64,000 bases of DNA from Pseudisothecium myosuroides (GCA_951799445.1 OX637291.1:1676501-1740500); one strand, 5' to 3'; counted from the first letter of the stretch, positions 24,209 to 35,944 are shown. The notes: generated from the letters alone by a model not told the origin. Program-made: numbers and translations.

Positions 24209-25417
24209 AGATAATCAACTGTAGTAACTACAGATCAGGACAAAACGGTGTACTTCTCGAACAACAGGCTGGCCAGTGAAAATAGAATGAGCTAGAGTGG
24301 GGTTCAAAGACAACAAGCTGGCTGAAACAGAAAGACCTATGGCGAGAATGGGAAGTTCCAAAACAACAAGCGGCGTAAGCAAAATGACAGACGGACATGG
24401 CCAAATTTGGCTTCATCATTTCTCAAATGTTAAGCAAGCCGACTTGACAGTTTGATGGTGTACATTAAACGGTGCAATTAAGGTCTGAATTGAAATGCTA
24501 GCAATTACAATTACACTCAATACACTTAATTTATAATTTGTTTAAACAATTGAATTTGGTATTGAAACTATTTTTTGTTGTAGATTCCATTTAATTTGCA
24601 TTTATTCTTTTGTTAATTCTTTTTTATTTCTTGTCTTTATATGTCAACCCAAATCTATAACATAATTTTACATTGTTTTGGTTGATATATAGAACCATCT
24701 AAAACTTCAATTGGTTCAAAATGAGGTATTTCTAGAAGCTATATACAAAAAACACTCAAAATTGCCATTTCTATTGCAAAGCAAAAAAAACTTTAGAAAT
24801 TTGTTTTTTTTTGCATATCTAACAGAGTGACATTTGTTGATTGAGTCTCAAGCCTCAATTTCACATTAAAAAGCACCTAGGGGTCACATCAAATTAGTCA
24901 AAAAAATATTGGTAGATACCATTTCATTTTAAAGTATGATATGCATGCCTATTATCGATCCTTGTTACAATTTTTTTTTAATACTAAAAATTTAATGAAA
25001 GAGTAAAACATATTTGTAAGCAATTTGAAAAAAAGGCATACCGAAGTGCAATGATTTCTTCCAATGTTTTCTTTATTGACACATTCATATGCTTTCTTTC
25101 CCCACTTATACTCATATTTTAGATGTTGATATTAAGCAAAAATGATATTGGATGCTCTAACCATACCAGAAGCCTTGATCTTATTGTAAGAACTTTCTTC
25201 AAAACCAAGAACAAAAAGGATTTAAGTGAGTTGTTTAAAAAGATAAAGGAATTATTTGGACTTAGAATTCTTAAATTCTTAAATTGGTCTTTCTTTTCAA
25301 AAAGAATAATCAATCACAGTAGTATTCTAAAGACATTCCTATATTTAAAAATATAGGGTATGATTTTTTTTTGCTATTTGTACATTTTTGAAATTTGAAA
25401 TTCAATAACTTTCATAA

Positions 25418-25550
25418 ACTTTGAAATTCAATAACTTTCACACCGTGAGGGCCAAATGCCACAAAACCAAGCCTGTGCACCCCTCCTCTCCAAGGGCTTT
25501 CCAACGATACCAAACACGCGACCAGGGGACTCATGCGACTGGGGGACTCA
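25418..25550 (+). repeat. Dispersed repeat, copy 1
   Basis: Shares TTGAAATTCAATAACTTTC, CACACCGT, GGTGCACCCC-type and GCTTTCCAACGATA blocks, in the same order, with 26188-26340. It is GC-richer than its surroundings and non-coding as far as I can see. Confidence 0.7.
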
Positions 25551-25672
25551 AGTTTCTGGTCCAAACCCATCAAGTTTGGGGCCCAAACCATCCAACTTTG
25601 GGCAGAAAATCATCAAGTTTGGGGCCAAAACCTATCAAGTTTGGGGCCGAAACCCATCAAGTTTCGGTCCTA
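25549..25672 (+). repeat. 22-bp minisatellite, about six units
   Basis: Units of about 22 bp have the form CAAGTTTGGGGCCAAAACC plus AT, with base changes between units. The array follows the end of the repeat that starts at 25418. Confidence 0.85.
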
Positions 25673-26077
25673 GAAAGTACCAGTGTTGGCTCAAAAATTA
25701 TAAATTTAGAATTCAAAGGTCTTTTACTTGAAGTTTACTTGGAGTTAATTTATTTAATTTGTCTTTAAAGTGTTTTACTTCTAATTTAACTTCACTTGCT
25801 TTCACTCTAACTTCACTTGCTTTCACTTTAACTTCACACTTGCTTTCATATTAAGATCATTTTTTTCCACTTGAAAATAATTCATTTCCTTTTACATTAA
25901 TATGGTTTTTTTAAATTTAAGTTTTATTTTTACTTTAATATATTGTTCTTTTACATTTAGAAGGACATATATGTTTAATTTTTTGTATTTATATCCCTCC
26001 TAATTGTGCATTATTATTCTTTCATTCATGTTTACTAGGATGGCCCTGTGCCATTCGCCCAATTTTCATCCACCCTC

Positions 26078-26125
26078 GGTTCCACTCCTGGTTCCACTCC
26101 TGGTTCCACTCTTGGTTCCACTCCC
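26078..26125 (+). repeat. 12-bp tandem array, four units
   Basis: GGTTCCACTCCT is repeated four times with one or two substitutions. Confidence 0.85.
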
Positions 26126-26187
26126 TGTACCAAGAACGCCACCAAAATCAAAGTAAAAGTAATTTTCTAATTTTTTAATCAATAAAT

Positions 26188-26340
26188 ACTTTGAAATTCA
26201 ATAACTTGCACACCGTAGCTCCAAACGCCACGAAACTAAGCCGGTGCACCCCTTCTCGGCGAGAGCTTTCCAACGATAGGCAATACAATGTGTATCACAC
26301 TGCGTTATGGAAGCACGCGGCCGGAGGACGCATGGTCTGA
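26188..26340 (+). repeat. Dispersed repeat, copy 2
   Basis: Partner of 25418-25550. It begins TTGAAATTCAATAACTTGC and runs past GCTTTCCAACGATA to GGAGGACGCATGG, then diverges. Confidence 0.7.
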
Positions 26341-27059
26341 GAGATCTCAACGTAACAAAACAAACAAAACAAACAAATAAACAGCCTAATTTAAGGTATA
26401 GATTATTATATTATTCCATTTTTTAAATTCCAAATGTTATGTTAATTTACTTTTTCAATTAATTAGATATCAATTATTTTTTCAATGAATTAAATCTCAA
26501 TTAATAGAAAACTCATTCTTACAACAAACACCTAGTGTCTAATATATTATAAATGTTTGACAAGAATTTTTGAAATAAAGTCAACAATAATCATGCTCCC
26601 CTTGTAGTGTTCGAAGCAGGACAAAGTTTTTTTTTTTTACATTTATAGCCAAACTGGTGGCACAACTTTGTTGGAGCCTGCTAATTTGGCAATACAATGT
26701 GTCTAGGCTAAAATCATATAAAAGCAAATTTTCTTCATAAACATAGGTTTGTACATCATTTTTTGGTGGAGTCCTCCAAAACAAGCTTCAATCTAGGTTA
26801 AACATGTATAGTTAGTACGTGACTACAAAAAAATATAGATTATATAGTGTTTGACATTTAGTAGGAAAACTCGCAATCTTGCATTGTTAACTGTTGATAT
26901 GCAGTCAGATTTTTTTGCCCTTTTTTGCCCCCTATTTTTTATTAATATCACTCTTTAAATTCACATGAGCTAAACCTTAAACCCTAAAAGCCCAAGTGTC
27001 ATGAACGGTAAAAGTTAAATATAAGATTGTATATATATGGTCCCCTGCTGACCTTTTAA

Positions 27060-28490
27060 CCCCTAAAAGCCCAAGTGTCACGAAATGGCAATTTGAAAAT
27101 TTGGTCAAGTTCCTATGGAGTCAATTTCTAACATTCTTCTTCAAATTTTTAATTATAAAAGGGTATTACTAAAACCTAAGTGGGAGAATAATTTCTTTCT
27201 AAATCCAAAATTATATGAAAAAGTTATAGGGATTTGAATTTCAAATTGGGAGAGTGGGCACATTGGATACATCCAAATTTTTTTGCTAGGATAATCTATT
27301 GAATATGAGAATTTCAATACTAGCAAGTAATATTATTTCTTTTCATATTTTCAAAAAAACCCCTTTGTCTTTAGTAAAAAATAGGGCATTAACTCAAGTC
27401 AAAGATTTCCATGTTACTCCACACATTGTCGGGCAAGCCATCCAAAAAAAAACTTCTTTTCCACTCATAAAACTTAGAGATTTTTGTTTTTTTACTTTTA
27501 TTTTTTCCACAATAATATAAGGTGTAAACCTTCATATTGAGCGTTTGGATTATCAATCTAAAACATATTAAGTTTGTAAAAAACTAAAACTTGAATTAGC
27601 AATTTTTGAACCTCTACTACTAGCACTGTTGATTTGAATAAGCCTACACCCATTTTCACTACCTCTAAAAATTGGTGTATAAGGAACTAACATCATCTTG
27701 AACACAATGGTAATGGATTTAGACCTTATGTAGTGCAAAAATTTGACACCAGGTAAAGGAAAAGTCTGCTGATCCACCAAACGCAGGGCAGAAAATGAAC
27801 CATTTGCTTGCCTTCAAACACTATAATCATTCAATCCGTGCGGTTAAAGTTCATGAAATTTTGTAGAGACATCAATAAAAAAGTCTTTATTGAGATCCTA
27901 CGATTAGATGTAGAAAATAAAAGGTTTTGTCTCCTTTTTTAAGCATTGTACTAGAACGGAGCAGTTTTGAAGTGTTTTTGGTGCAAAAACGCCCCGGAGT
28001 GGCAACTAACAATACAAAGATTAGGGCTTTCTTAACCCTTCTAATGTACAAGAAGGGAATAAATTATTTTATTAAGTAGGTTATAGAAACATAGTAAGAA
28101 AGAAGACATTGAGAGGATTTGAATGGTATCATTTTTATACTAATCATAAAAGTTTTAGGTTCTCAAAAATCATTTTAAGAACTTATAATACAAAGAATTT
28201 CTCAAATAGGTAGCACCACGCAGACCCCCCGGTTCATTTTTGAAATTATTAAAAATTATTATTTCTTAAATACTCTTCTCAAAAAAAATTCTAAAAATCC
28301 TAGTGTTAAAATTTCATTATTACCTATAAATCTTATAATTTCTTATAATTTATTAGAAGTTCTTTTGAGGTTATAATAATTTCTTAAATTTGAAACATAC
28401 AGCTCTTTTTACTCTCAATCTTAAAACTCTCCCCCTTGCACATTATACAGGAGTTGCCACCCCGGGGTAAACGCCTTGGGCCTTTAGGGA
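27060..28490. mobile_element. TTAA-flanked piggyBac-like element, with nested insertion
   Basis: TTAA at 27056-27059 is followed by CCCCTAAAAGCCCAAGTG. The right end GGGCCTTTAGGGA is followed by TTAA (28491-28494). About 1.43 kb, of which about 0.48 kb (27992-28467) is a second nested element. The segment before 27992 matches the family at 41176-42095 (GATCCTACGATTAGATGT, then GTGTTTTTGGTGCAAAA). It is non-coding. Confidence 0.65.
27992..28467. mobile_element. TIR element nested in the TTAA element
   Basis: The ends are CCCCGGAGTGGCAACT and AGTTGCCACCCCGGGG, inverted copies with one mismatch. (A/T)AAACGCC lies on both sides, offset by the shared C run, which suggests a 7-8 bp duplication as in hAT. 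Removing it restores the GGCAAAA..CCTTGG end seen in other family members. No coding frame. Confidence 0.65.
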
Positions 28491-28500
28491 TTAAAGGTTG

Positions 28501-28613
28501 AAAATTATCCACTATGATTCATTGAGTGAACTTTCTTCATGAGGAGTACATGTGTTGACTTGCCTCAATGTGGTAAGCATTAATCAAATATTTTACTAAG
28601 AACATCTAAGGAC
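28501..28613 (+). repeat. Direct repeat, copy 1 of 2
   Basis: The blocks CCACTATGATTCATTGA, TGAACTT and AACATCTAAGGAC recur in the same order at 28935-29048, about 434 bp downstream. This looks like an old local duplication just upstream of RING protein 2. Confidence 0.75.
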
Positions 28614-28934
28614 AAGAGACTCCTAACAATCAGAGCTTTCCTTACATGCAACAATACTTGTCCTGCTTTCAAAATCAGGGACGTTTACTTAAAAAAATTG
28701 GCATGACGTCATTGAATGGGAGAGGATTGACAGATGCTTAAAAAAATAAAATTGCCCATGTCCAATTAGCAAGGCCAAAAGTTACACCCCACATATATTT
28801 TTTGGGTCCAGTAATCTCCTCTTCTCAATCAAGGTGTACATATTGTTGTATGATGAGTACATTTTCTAACCCTACAGAAATCATGATGGATGAAAGATGT
28901 GTACCAAGAATACGAAATGGGTGGGAGAGGTTAT

Positions 28935-29048
28935 GAAATTACCCACTATGATTCATTGATTGAACTTACCACATCAAGAGTACATTTTGTTGACTTATCT
29001 CGATGTTTAAGCATTAATAATATATCTTACTAACTAGCATCTAGGGAC
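28935..29048 (+). repeat. Direct repeat, copy 2 of 2
   Basis: Counterpart of 28501-28613 (CCCACTATGATTCATTGATT through AGCATCTAGGGAC). It ends about 130 bp before the start codon of RING protein 2. Confidence 0.75.
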
Positions 29049-29174
29049 ATGGACTTCAAGCCATAAGTGCCATTCCCGACACTTGCTGTTGTCAACCTCT
29101 ACTCCTTTGTTGATGCACGCGCTTAGGCTCCATAGTTGACATCTGCATCCTCCACACCTTTGCTGTAGCAAGCC

Positions 29175-31465
29175 ATGACAATGGGAAAAACTAAGAAACA
29201 ACACAGAGTGGCTCTGCCACAAGTCGATGAGATTTCCAGTGAGACTAGCAGCGATGAAACTCCTCTCACTTCTGCGGCACTAACTCCTTCTATTTGGGCT
29301 GAGGCTTTTGATCTTCGAGGAATAGGAGAGAATTTGAGGAAGCAGTTAACCACTGTAGCTCCATTTTTGCTTGGTGACGCTGCGTACTACAGCTTGGAGT
29401 TCTTCCATGAGGTAGGTGGACTTTCGATGAAAGGTGTCCCATTCAAGCGCTTGAAGGAAGAGCATAATCTCCCTATGGAGGCAATTGTTGGCACCTACCC
29501 CCTGAATAGGAATGAGAACCGCCATCCGCTTAGGCATATGGATGACGAAGTTGCTGCTAGAGCACTGAGGATGTATCAACACGTTTATGGGGGTGCAGTC
29601 CCGGACAATGGGGAATTTGGGACTGCTTTTGTGAGAGGCTTGATGCTTGACGCCAAGAATTGGAAGATAAATTGGGCTGAAGGTGCTGTTGAGATAGCAA
29701 AGGTAAGTTCCAACTTTTTGTAGCAGAGACTTTGAGCACAAATAGCTGGTCCATTTATGTATTTGCTTACTTTTGTTGATTCCAAGTCCTGATCATTTGC
29801 TCTAACTCGTTCATTCGTAGTCTTTTTAGCATTGTTTGACTTTTGTTGATGCTTATGCAGAGCCGCCTCAAAAATCCTGGTACCAATCCAGCCAAGCTCA
29901 CTCCACCATGCTTGCGGGAGCAAATCTAAGCCATGTTGCACGTGTTCAGGGTAGTGGTCGACAAGGTCATACGGGAGAAAATCGCGGCAATGAAGACAAT
30001 TTCCGAGGGAGGTGTGCCGCGTTCCGGCGGTATTGTGCTTCAGCCACGCGCTCCACAGGCTGTCATGGAAGCACCGCTCCGCAAATCACCACTGAAGCCT
30101 ACTATAGTATTGAAGGGTCTAGCTGGAGCACCACTCCACCAATCACTGCCTAAGCCTGCTGCAGCATTGGCAAAACGTGAGAAGAAGCCCTTTGAAACAC
30201 AACCAGAAGCCACACTCCAGAAGCCAACACTCCAGGGAGCTGCAAAGTTGATGAAGCAACGTGAGAAGAAGGAGGCGGAGCTACTTAAAATCAGAGATCA
30301 ACTAGAGCATGCAGAAATGTCGTTGGCGATGCGAGAGACCAAGAGGCAAGAATTGGCGCGCACTGAGCAAGCGAAGTGGGAGGAGTTTGCAGGGATCCAA
30401 CAGTCGAAGCAAGACATGGTCTTGGACGACCGCTCCAAAAAGATGGTAGATATGCGCTTGCGATCTCTCATGGAGGATGCAGTTGCTGTGTCTACCAAGT
30501 TGTCAACTTTGGGCCCTGAGATTAAGGACTGGACTACAGTCACTGTCGATTTGCGAGCCCAGTTGCTTCCGCTGCAGGATTCCATTAACAACATTAGCGC
30601 CAAAATTGACATCATGATTATTCTAGAGAGTTGTATCTGCCCACACCAGTTTTATTCAGCATTTCCTGTGAACCGTGAAGAAATGGTACCGTTGAAGCAG
30701 CACCTCCCATGCGTAGGATGCGGACGCTATTGGGCAGAGATGGCTTTAGCGAACCTCCCTTGCGGATGTCTTCTTCACCCGATTTGTTTGTTTCAGGTTG
30801 CTCTATCCTCCAAACCTTGTTGTCCTGGCTGCAATGTCAAGCCATCTGGAGGATGGATGGGACAATGGGGCTTTAAATCCGACATTGCTTCAGAAGAGGC
30901 TGCCGTTGCGGCTGTGAACAAAGAAGGATGGGCACCTCCATTGAGTCGCATTGAGACGAAGCTGCAGAATATTAAACGGAAGATTGAAGCGCCATCATCT
31001 AATTTTTCCTCCTCCAAGCGAGCATGTCACCCACTACACAAGGCGACTGCACCCGACGTTGAAACTACCGGCCACATCGATGCGGCAGCTGATATTGTAG
31101 CAACCGTTGCTGTACAGGTTGTCGACTTTGGAGCATCGCCTTACGAGGTAATTGGTCGCACTGAGGTCGTGCTGGAAGTTGGCGATAATGTAGCAAGTGG
31201 CACTACGGTTGTAGCAGCTGGTTGTGAGACTGGAGTTGTTGCTGCGAATGATGTTGCCAAGGATGTAGCAGTTGGGGACGGTGTCGAAGCTAGTGTCAAC
31301 TTAGCAGGCCACCACAGTGCAACATCCGGCCCAATGCCACCTAACTATGCAGAGCGAGAGTTAGTAGTTGAAATTTCACCTGAAGTTAGACCTTTAGATT
31401 ATGGAGAGATCCTGAACATTGCAAATGCTGCAGCAGCAGAAGCGGATCCCACTACTGCAACATGA
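29175..31465 (+). pseudogene. Giant-element RING-like protein 2, one in-frame stop
   Basis: Two exons: 29175-29702 and 29861-31465, with donor GTAAGT and acceptor TTATGCAG. The joined reading contains a single in-frame TAA at 29927-29929. Homology with RING protein 1 runs across the exon join (RLKNPGTNPAKL against RMKNQRRNPQKL), so the stop lies inside coding sequence. The N-terminal domain matches the paralog (FDL.GIGENL, APFLLGDAAYY, FFHEVGGLS). Exon 2 has a long charged coiled coil, then a RING-like finger at about 30710-30830 with the same CGCLLHPIC centre, followed by GWMGQWG. A Val/Ala-rich tail ends the protein. It could still be expressed from a downstream ATG (29933) as a C-terminal piece, or the stop could be skipped by splicing. 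I favour a decayed copy. Confidence 0.7.
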
Positions 31466-31862
31466 AGCAACCATGTTCATTAAGCTAGTTAAAGGCTAGC
31501 ATATATAGACTTGGAAGACTTGCTGCAGCTAGAAGATCAATCAGCAGTAGACTCTTTGGCTTCTTAGCACATTGCCATGTGCACATCATGTATCTTTTTT
31601 AGTGCAATAGAAGCGAAAAGCACCTTTGTTGGCATATTTATGTACGCCATGAATGTCAATATCTGTATGCACTTTGTCATGAAATTGTATAACAAACACA
31701 ATATAGTTGGTGGACATGCAGCTAAACAATTGGTCTTCGATGGTGGTGTGAGCTGCTTGGCTCGGCAAACCATTACTTATTTATTGATATTTTGGTAGAA
31801 GTCATCATGTGAATAAGAATCTTTAGCATTTGTATCTTTGAATGAGAATTTTCCATTAAAAC

Positions 31863-34800
31863 TCAAATGATATCAGTTACATCCTCTACGCTAGTTTGGG
31901 AGTCACTACAGCCTGCTTCAGTACTATTAACGGGCTCATCTATGTCTGATGCCTCAACAAGCACATATCTACTGCCCTGACGGGTACGACCCTCACGCCA
32001 TGCTTCACTGGCAGCCCCTGCCCTAGACGCATGCCACGCGTCTCGCCTACAAGCTATACCTGCAACGATCGCTGGATCAGGCAATGTCTGCTCAGATTCA
32101 AGAATCCTCTTTTGCAACTTTGGAGCATACCTATGTTGTATGTTTCTATACCAAAACTCATATTGCTGCACAATAACACTTGTCCTAGCTCTTGTCCCTC
32201 CATGTTGTCCATGGTACTGGCTAGATGCTTTAGCAGCATGGTGCGATTTCTCCATCCCTTGACAGTTCCAAACAGACAAACTCCCATATTTTTCCACAAA
32301 CCAAGGTCCGTGCTTCACCAGAACATGCTGCAAGCATTGAGAGCACAAGCGGACACTTTATTAAAAGTTAAATATACTATATGCAATGGAGATTTTGCTG
32401 CAGCAACGATCACATGGAGGCTATGTCTAAAACTTGCAGATCTTTGCTACAACAACAATCACTACTCAAGCCTAGGTCAAGGGATGACTTACAATGTAGT
32501 GTGTCACATGACCCTCACCATGGGCAGCAATAAATGCCCTTCCAAAACCCTCAATGATCGATTTACAGTTCCTCCTTTGCTCATTTGTTAGAACCAACCC
32601 TGTGAGTATGGCTGCAGCGCCTCGAGGGTCTCCCACACTCGCCTGCGTTTCACCCTTGCTTGATCGTTCTCCAGGTTGTTCGACTCTGAAGCAAGCACAT
32701 CCTTCCAGACCTGATCATTCCCAGACCATGAACTTGGTCCAAACAATTTGCTTGCTAATACTCCTCCTATGCTAGGCTTCTGAACCACATTCCCTGTTTT
32801 GCCAGATAGCTTTGGGTCCTGCTTCAGCACACAATTAGATCCCTCCACGCCAATTGCAGACATAGTTTTCTCCATAGCATCTATAGCAACCGATCTCCTC
32901 TCTTCATCTTGCATGTTCCAAACAAACATGTTGTGGAGATGGAGGACTTTTTCACTGATGCGGACCAACGCATGCAAAGTGCATATATGAGTCCTGCTAA
33001 GGGGAATTGGTAGGATTGGCTTCCATCGAGGATGTGTGTTGATGTCACACGGTGGACCTCGAATGTTAGGTGCGAACAATCCTCCTTGCCATGAACCTTT
33101 TCCACGAGAAGAGGTTGCTCGCTCTGCTTCAGCCGCAGTGCAAGTCCTCAGACGTTCGTGTTGTTGCTCACAATATATGCAATTCATTTTGCAGGCCGGT
33201 CCATGCTGTAGGCCGTACATACACTTGATCGTTTTCATATCCGCGCTTAAGTGCCACTCCACTAGAAAACTCCCATGGCCCGGAACTTCTAGATGTTGCC
33301 CATCAGATTGTGCTTTGATAATTGCCGGGAAGTCAGTTTGCTGAAACACCCACTGGAGGATGTCATACGATTCTTTCTCCACCTGGAAGCAACCCACTGG
33401 CCAAATCTCTTGCTCTGATTGAACTGAAAAATACCTCTCATCATTTTTTTGAATATTTGGGTCTAGAGCTCGATTTATGAGTGTCAGACTCACTCTTTCA
33501 AACTTCTTCCCATGGATCACCTCCGCCTCGTCCAGCTTCAGCACAAATATCAGCGGCCCACCATTGCACTCTGTAATGAATTGAAGTTATGGAAATGAAG
33601 TTCACTAGACTCTGCTGCAGCAAATGAAATCCAACTTAAGGCACTTTTCAAGACTCACCTTCAACTGTGATGTTATAGAACAACACCATCGATCGCTGAA
33701 CAACTTCGATATTCGCAAAGAGATTATTATTGTCGTTGAGAATGACCTCTTTCAAATTCCTAACCACCTTTCTATTGACCCTCACTTCTGGAATCACTCG
33801 CCGGCCATCAATATGGAAGTACTCTCCAATAAACTGCAGAAGCTTACTGTTCATTTTTCTTCTCAATTCTGCCAGCCTTGTACTAGAGGGCAAAAGACCA
33901 TGCTTCAGCTCAGGTGATACAGATGTGACTCGATGCTTGATAACCTTGCACAGTGCAAAGTATCCTCTGTGTGTTATATTGTTGCCATCACACACTCCCA
34001 ACATTACCTCCCTACTCAACTCCTTCTGTATCTTCTTAAAAACAGTCTGGGTTGCTGCCCCATTAGCTTGACTCATTCTAGGTTGCTCCCCCAGCCTTAG
34101 AGCCTCACCTGCGGACAAAACACTTGCAATAGCACGTGCTGTAGCAGTCTGAGAATCTTTTGCTCCAACCCATCGTTTCCTCTCTCTGCGTGCTTTATTT
34201 GATTGCTGCAACTGACTGACAAGTTGCGGTTGAATATGCGCTCGTAATATGGTGCGCCGCCGTTTAGCATTCCCCGATCCTACAAAGCCAATAGAAATAC
34301 CAAATCCAAGCATAGACAATCACCATCAAATACTCATGGAATTCATCTTCAGATTCATAATTTCATTAAGCATAGAACTGGCCCGAAGACAAAAAAGAAC
34401 ATGCATGGGCCAACTATATAGTACGATCACAACTTAAGCATGAGCCACTTAAGAACCTCGTGCAAGTTCATCGACGTTCTTGATGCTTTGGATGCGAACA
34501 CGCTTGCGGAGTCCTCTTGGAGTTTCCACCATGGATTTGATCTGTGCTTGTAACTTCTCGTATGTTGCCTTAGATTGTAACAAATCCAACTCCAAAGCAC
34601 TGATCTTCTCTTGGCTTGCTTGAGCTCCTGCAACAGCTGACATCCTTAATGCTTCACATGTAGCTTCTAAGTTTCCTACTTTGATTTGCAGCTGCGCACG
34701 TTCCTGAACAAGCGTAGTTGTAGTGTTTGACAAACTTTCAACTACACCTCGCTGGACCTCATATTCCTGCTCTAAACCTCAAACTGTAGACTGCAAGTTC

Positions 34801-35105
34801 AATATTTCTTGAACACCGCTCACACGTTTAATGTATCCAAGCATACCCTGCTCGCCGTGGCATAAGAACTCTAGATATTCTTTTGTAGTGCGGAAGCTTG
34901 GAGGTGAATTGGTAGCTGGATCCACTGGATATAAACCACCATCAACCCAGAGGTCAATGTGAGTTTCACCAGCTACCCTCCTTGCCGCAAAGGTTAAACG
35001 ACTGACTTGTTCATGCAAGAGCGTGCCTCTCTTCATAACTGGAGCATAGCTAGAAGTCAACTTGACAGCAAGAGTATAAGTATTTGTAATATCTCTAAGT
35101 GCCAT
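31863..35105 (-). pseudogene. Giant-element DDE-transposase-like gene, broken
   Basis: Four exons on the minus strand: 35105-34457, 34279-33659, 33570-32493 and 32327-31863, all with GT-AG borders and consistent phases. Exon 1 includes a coiled coil. Exon 2 starts with a basic NAKRRRT segment. The catalytic candidates fit an RNase-H-fold DDE enzyme: Asp in KLDEAEV (33532-33530), Asp in WHLSADMKTI (33241-33239), a Cys cluster ACKMNCIYC just after it, and Glu in NCQGMEKSHH (32252-32250), preceded by KYGSL. This order recalls long transposase-like proteins dispersed in several eukaryotes, but I cannot name the superfamily. Lesions: in-frame TGA at 34781-34779 and a missing base near 32600, after which the frame continues as LTNEQRRNC. 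It is probably inactive. Confidence 0.65.
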
Positions 35106-35775
35106 ACTGAAGCAACGTTAAAATCAGTGTTGTCTACCAATCTGACAAGAAAGTATCACTGGAAAGTGAATCTAGGACACGTGATACTAAATGTCAAATC
35201 AAGTCATTGCAAAAATATTGTGCTACAGCAGAATTCAGGGAAACAATTAAAAAGATTTTGCTACATCAGAGGTCAAAGGTTGACAAAAACTTGGCGCATG
35301 CCAAACATGCCACATGCCATAAATCACACATCTTCCCGCCAATTTATTTTGCCCTTTCCCGCCCTACTAAAGCTGAAGTGGCATTCTTTTTTTAAAGATT
35401 TTATGCTCCAATTCATTTTATACTATTTGTGAGCTGGTACAGTAAAGCCTCATTTGCATATTTTATTGATTCAATTGTTTGGTACATATGATACTAAATG
35501 GTTTTTCTTTAGACTGAAAGGACGGCCAAAAAATTAAAAAATTTGTGTGCTAGAAAATGCCATGATCACGCAGGCATGATCTATTATTTTTTAAGCATGC
35601 CATCTTGGATTTGAGCATGCCACATCAGAGAGCGCGAAGGCATAATCATGCCGTTTTGCTTGGGTGGCTGGTCCTTTCGCTGGACGATAGGGACGACCAA
35701 CAGTTTGGGCAGGCTTAATGTACCACTGCCCAAGCAAGAATATGCTCAAAGGTACCATGCCCGAACTCCCTTAAA

Positions 35776-35808
35776 GGGCCTCTCAGTGACCCCAAAAATT
35801 CTCTAATG
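35776..35808 (-). repeat. Right terminal inverted repeat of the giant element
   Basis: Read inward it starts CATTAGAGAAT and continues TTTTGGGGTCACTGAGAG, pairing with 17711-17743. The bases outside are AATGTGACA. Confidence 0.75.
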
Positions 35809-35944
35809 AATGTGACATTTGGATACCATATGCAAAAGTTATGAAGCGTCAAAGTTTTTTGGGGTAGATGTTATAAACTCGTTTCTTCAACATACGTGCA
35901 TATTGATTTTGGAGTTGAACACAAAGCAATGATGGTGGTTTTAA

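Larger units (their letters stand above)
24420..27055. other. AT-rich spacer inside the giant element
   Basis: No gene is seen. It contains a repeat pair (25418-25550 and 26188-26340), two short tandem arrays (25549-25672 and 26078-26125), and near 24720-24800 a fragment (ACACTCAAAATTGCCATTTC) related to the TTAA-flanked family of 41-43 kb. Confidence 0.55.
17711..35808. mobile_element. Putative giant DNA transposon, 18.1 kb, four genes
   Basis: The ends at 17711-17743 and 35776-35808 are inverted copies over 33 bp with two mismatches (core TTGGGGTCACTGAGAGGCCC). All four long GC-richer genes of this segment lie inside: ORF1 starts 430 bp from the left end, and the transposase-like gene starts 670 bp from the right end. 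Order is ORF1 (+), RING protein 1 (-), RING protein 2 (+), DDE-like transposase (-). Later insertions (hAT-like, TTAA-type) are nested in the spacers. I found no direct target duplication beside the ends. That is the main weakness: the pairing of ends could be coincidental, or the duplication has decayed. Confidence 0.6.

Noticed and set aside
25549..25672. CRISPR-like array
   Set aside because: Contiguous degenerate 22-bp tandem units without spacers, in a eukaryotic context: a minisatellite.
32598..32640. A 39-bp intron to explain the frame change in the transposase-like gene
   Set aside because: Too short for a plant intron, and it would remove well-behaved coding sequence. A one-base loss is simpler.
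17711..35808. Calling the giant element a viral or Maverick-like integration
   Set aside because: I see no capsid, polymerase B, packaging ATPase or retroviral integrase motif. The ends are short TIRs and the enzyme looks like a DDE transposase.
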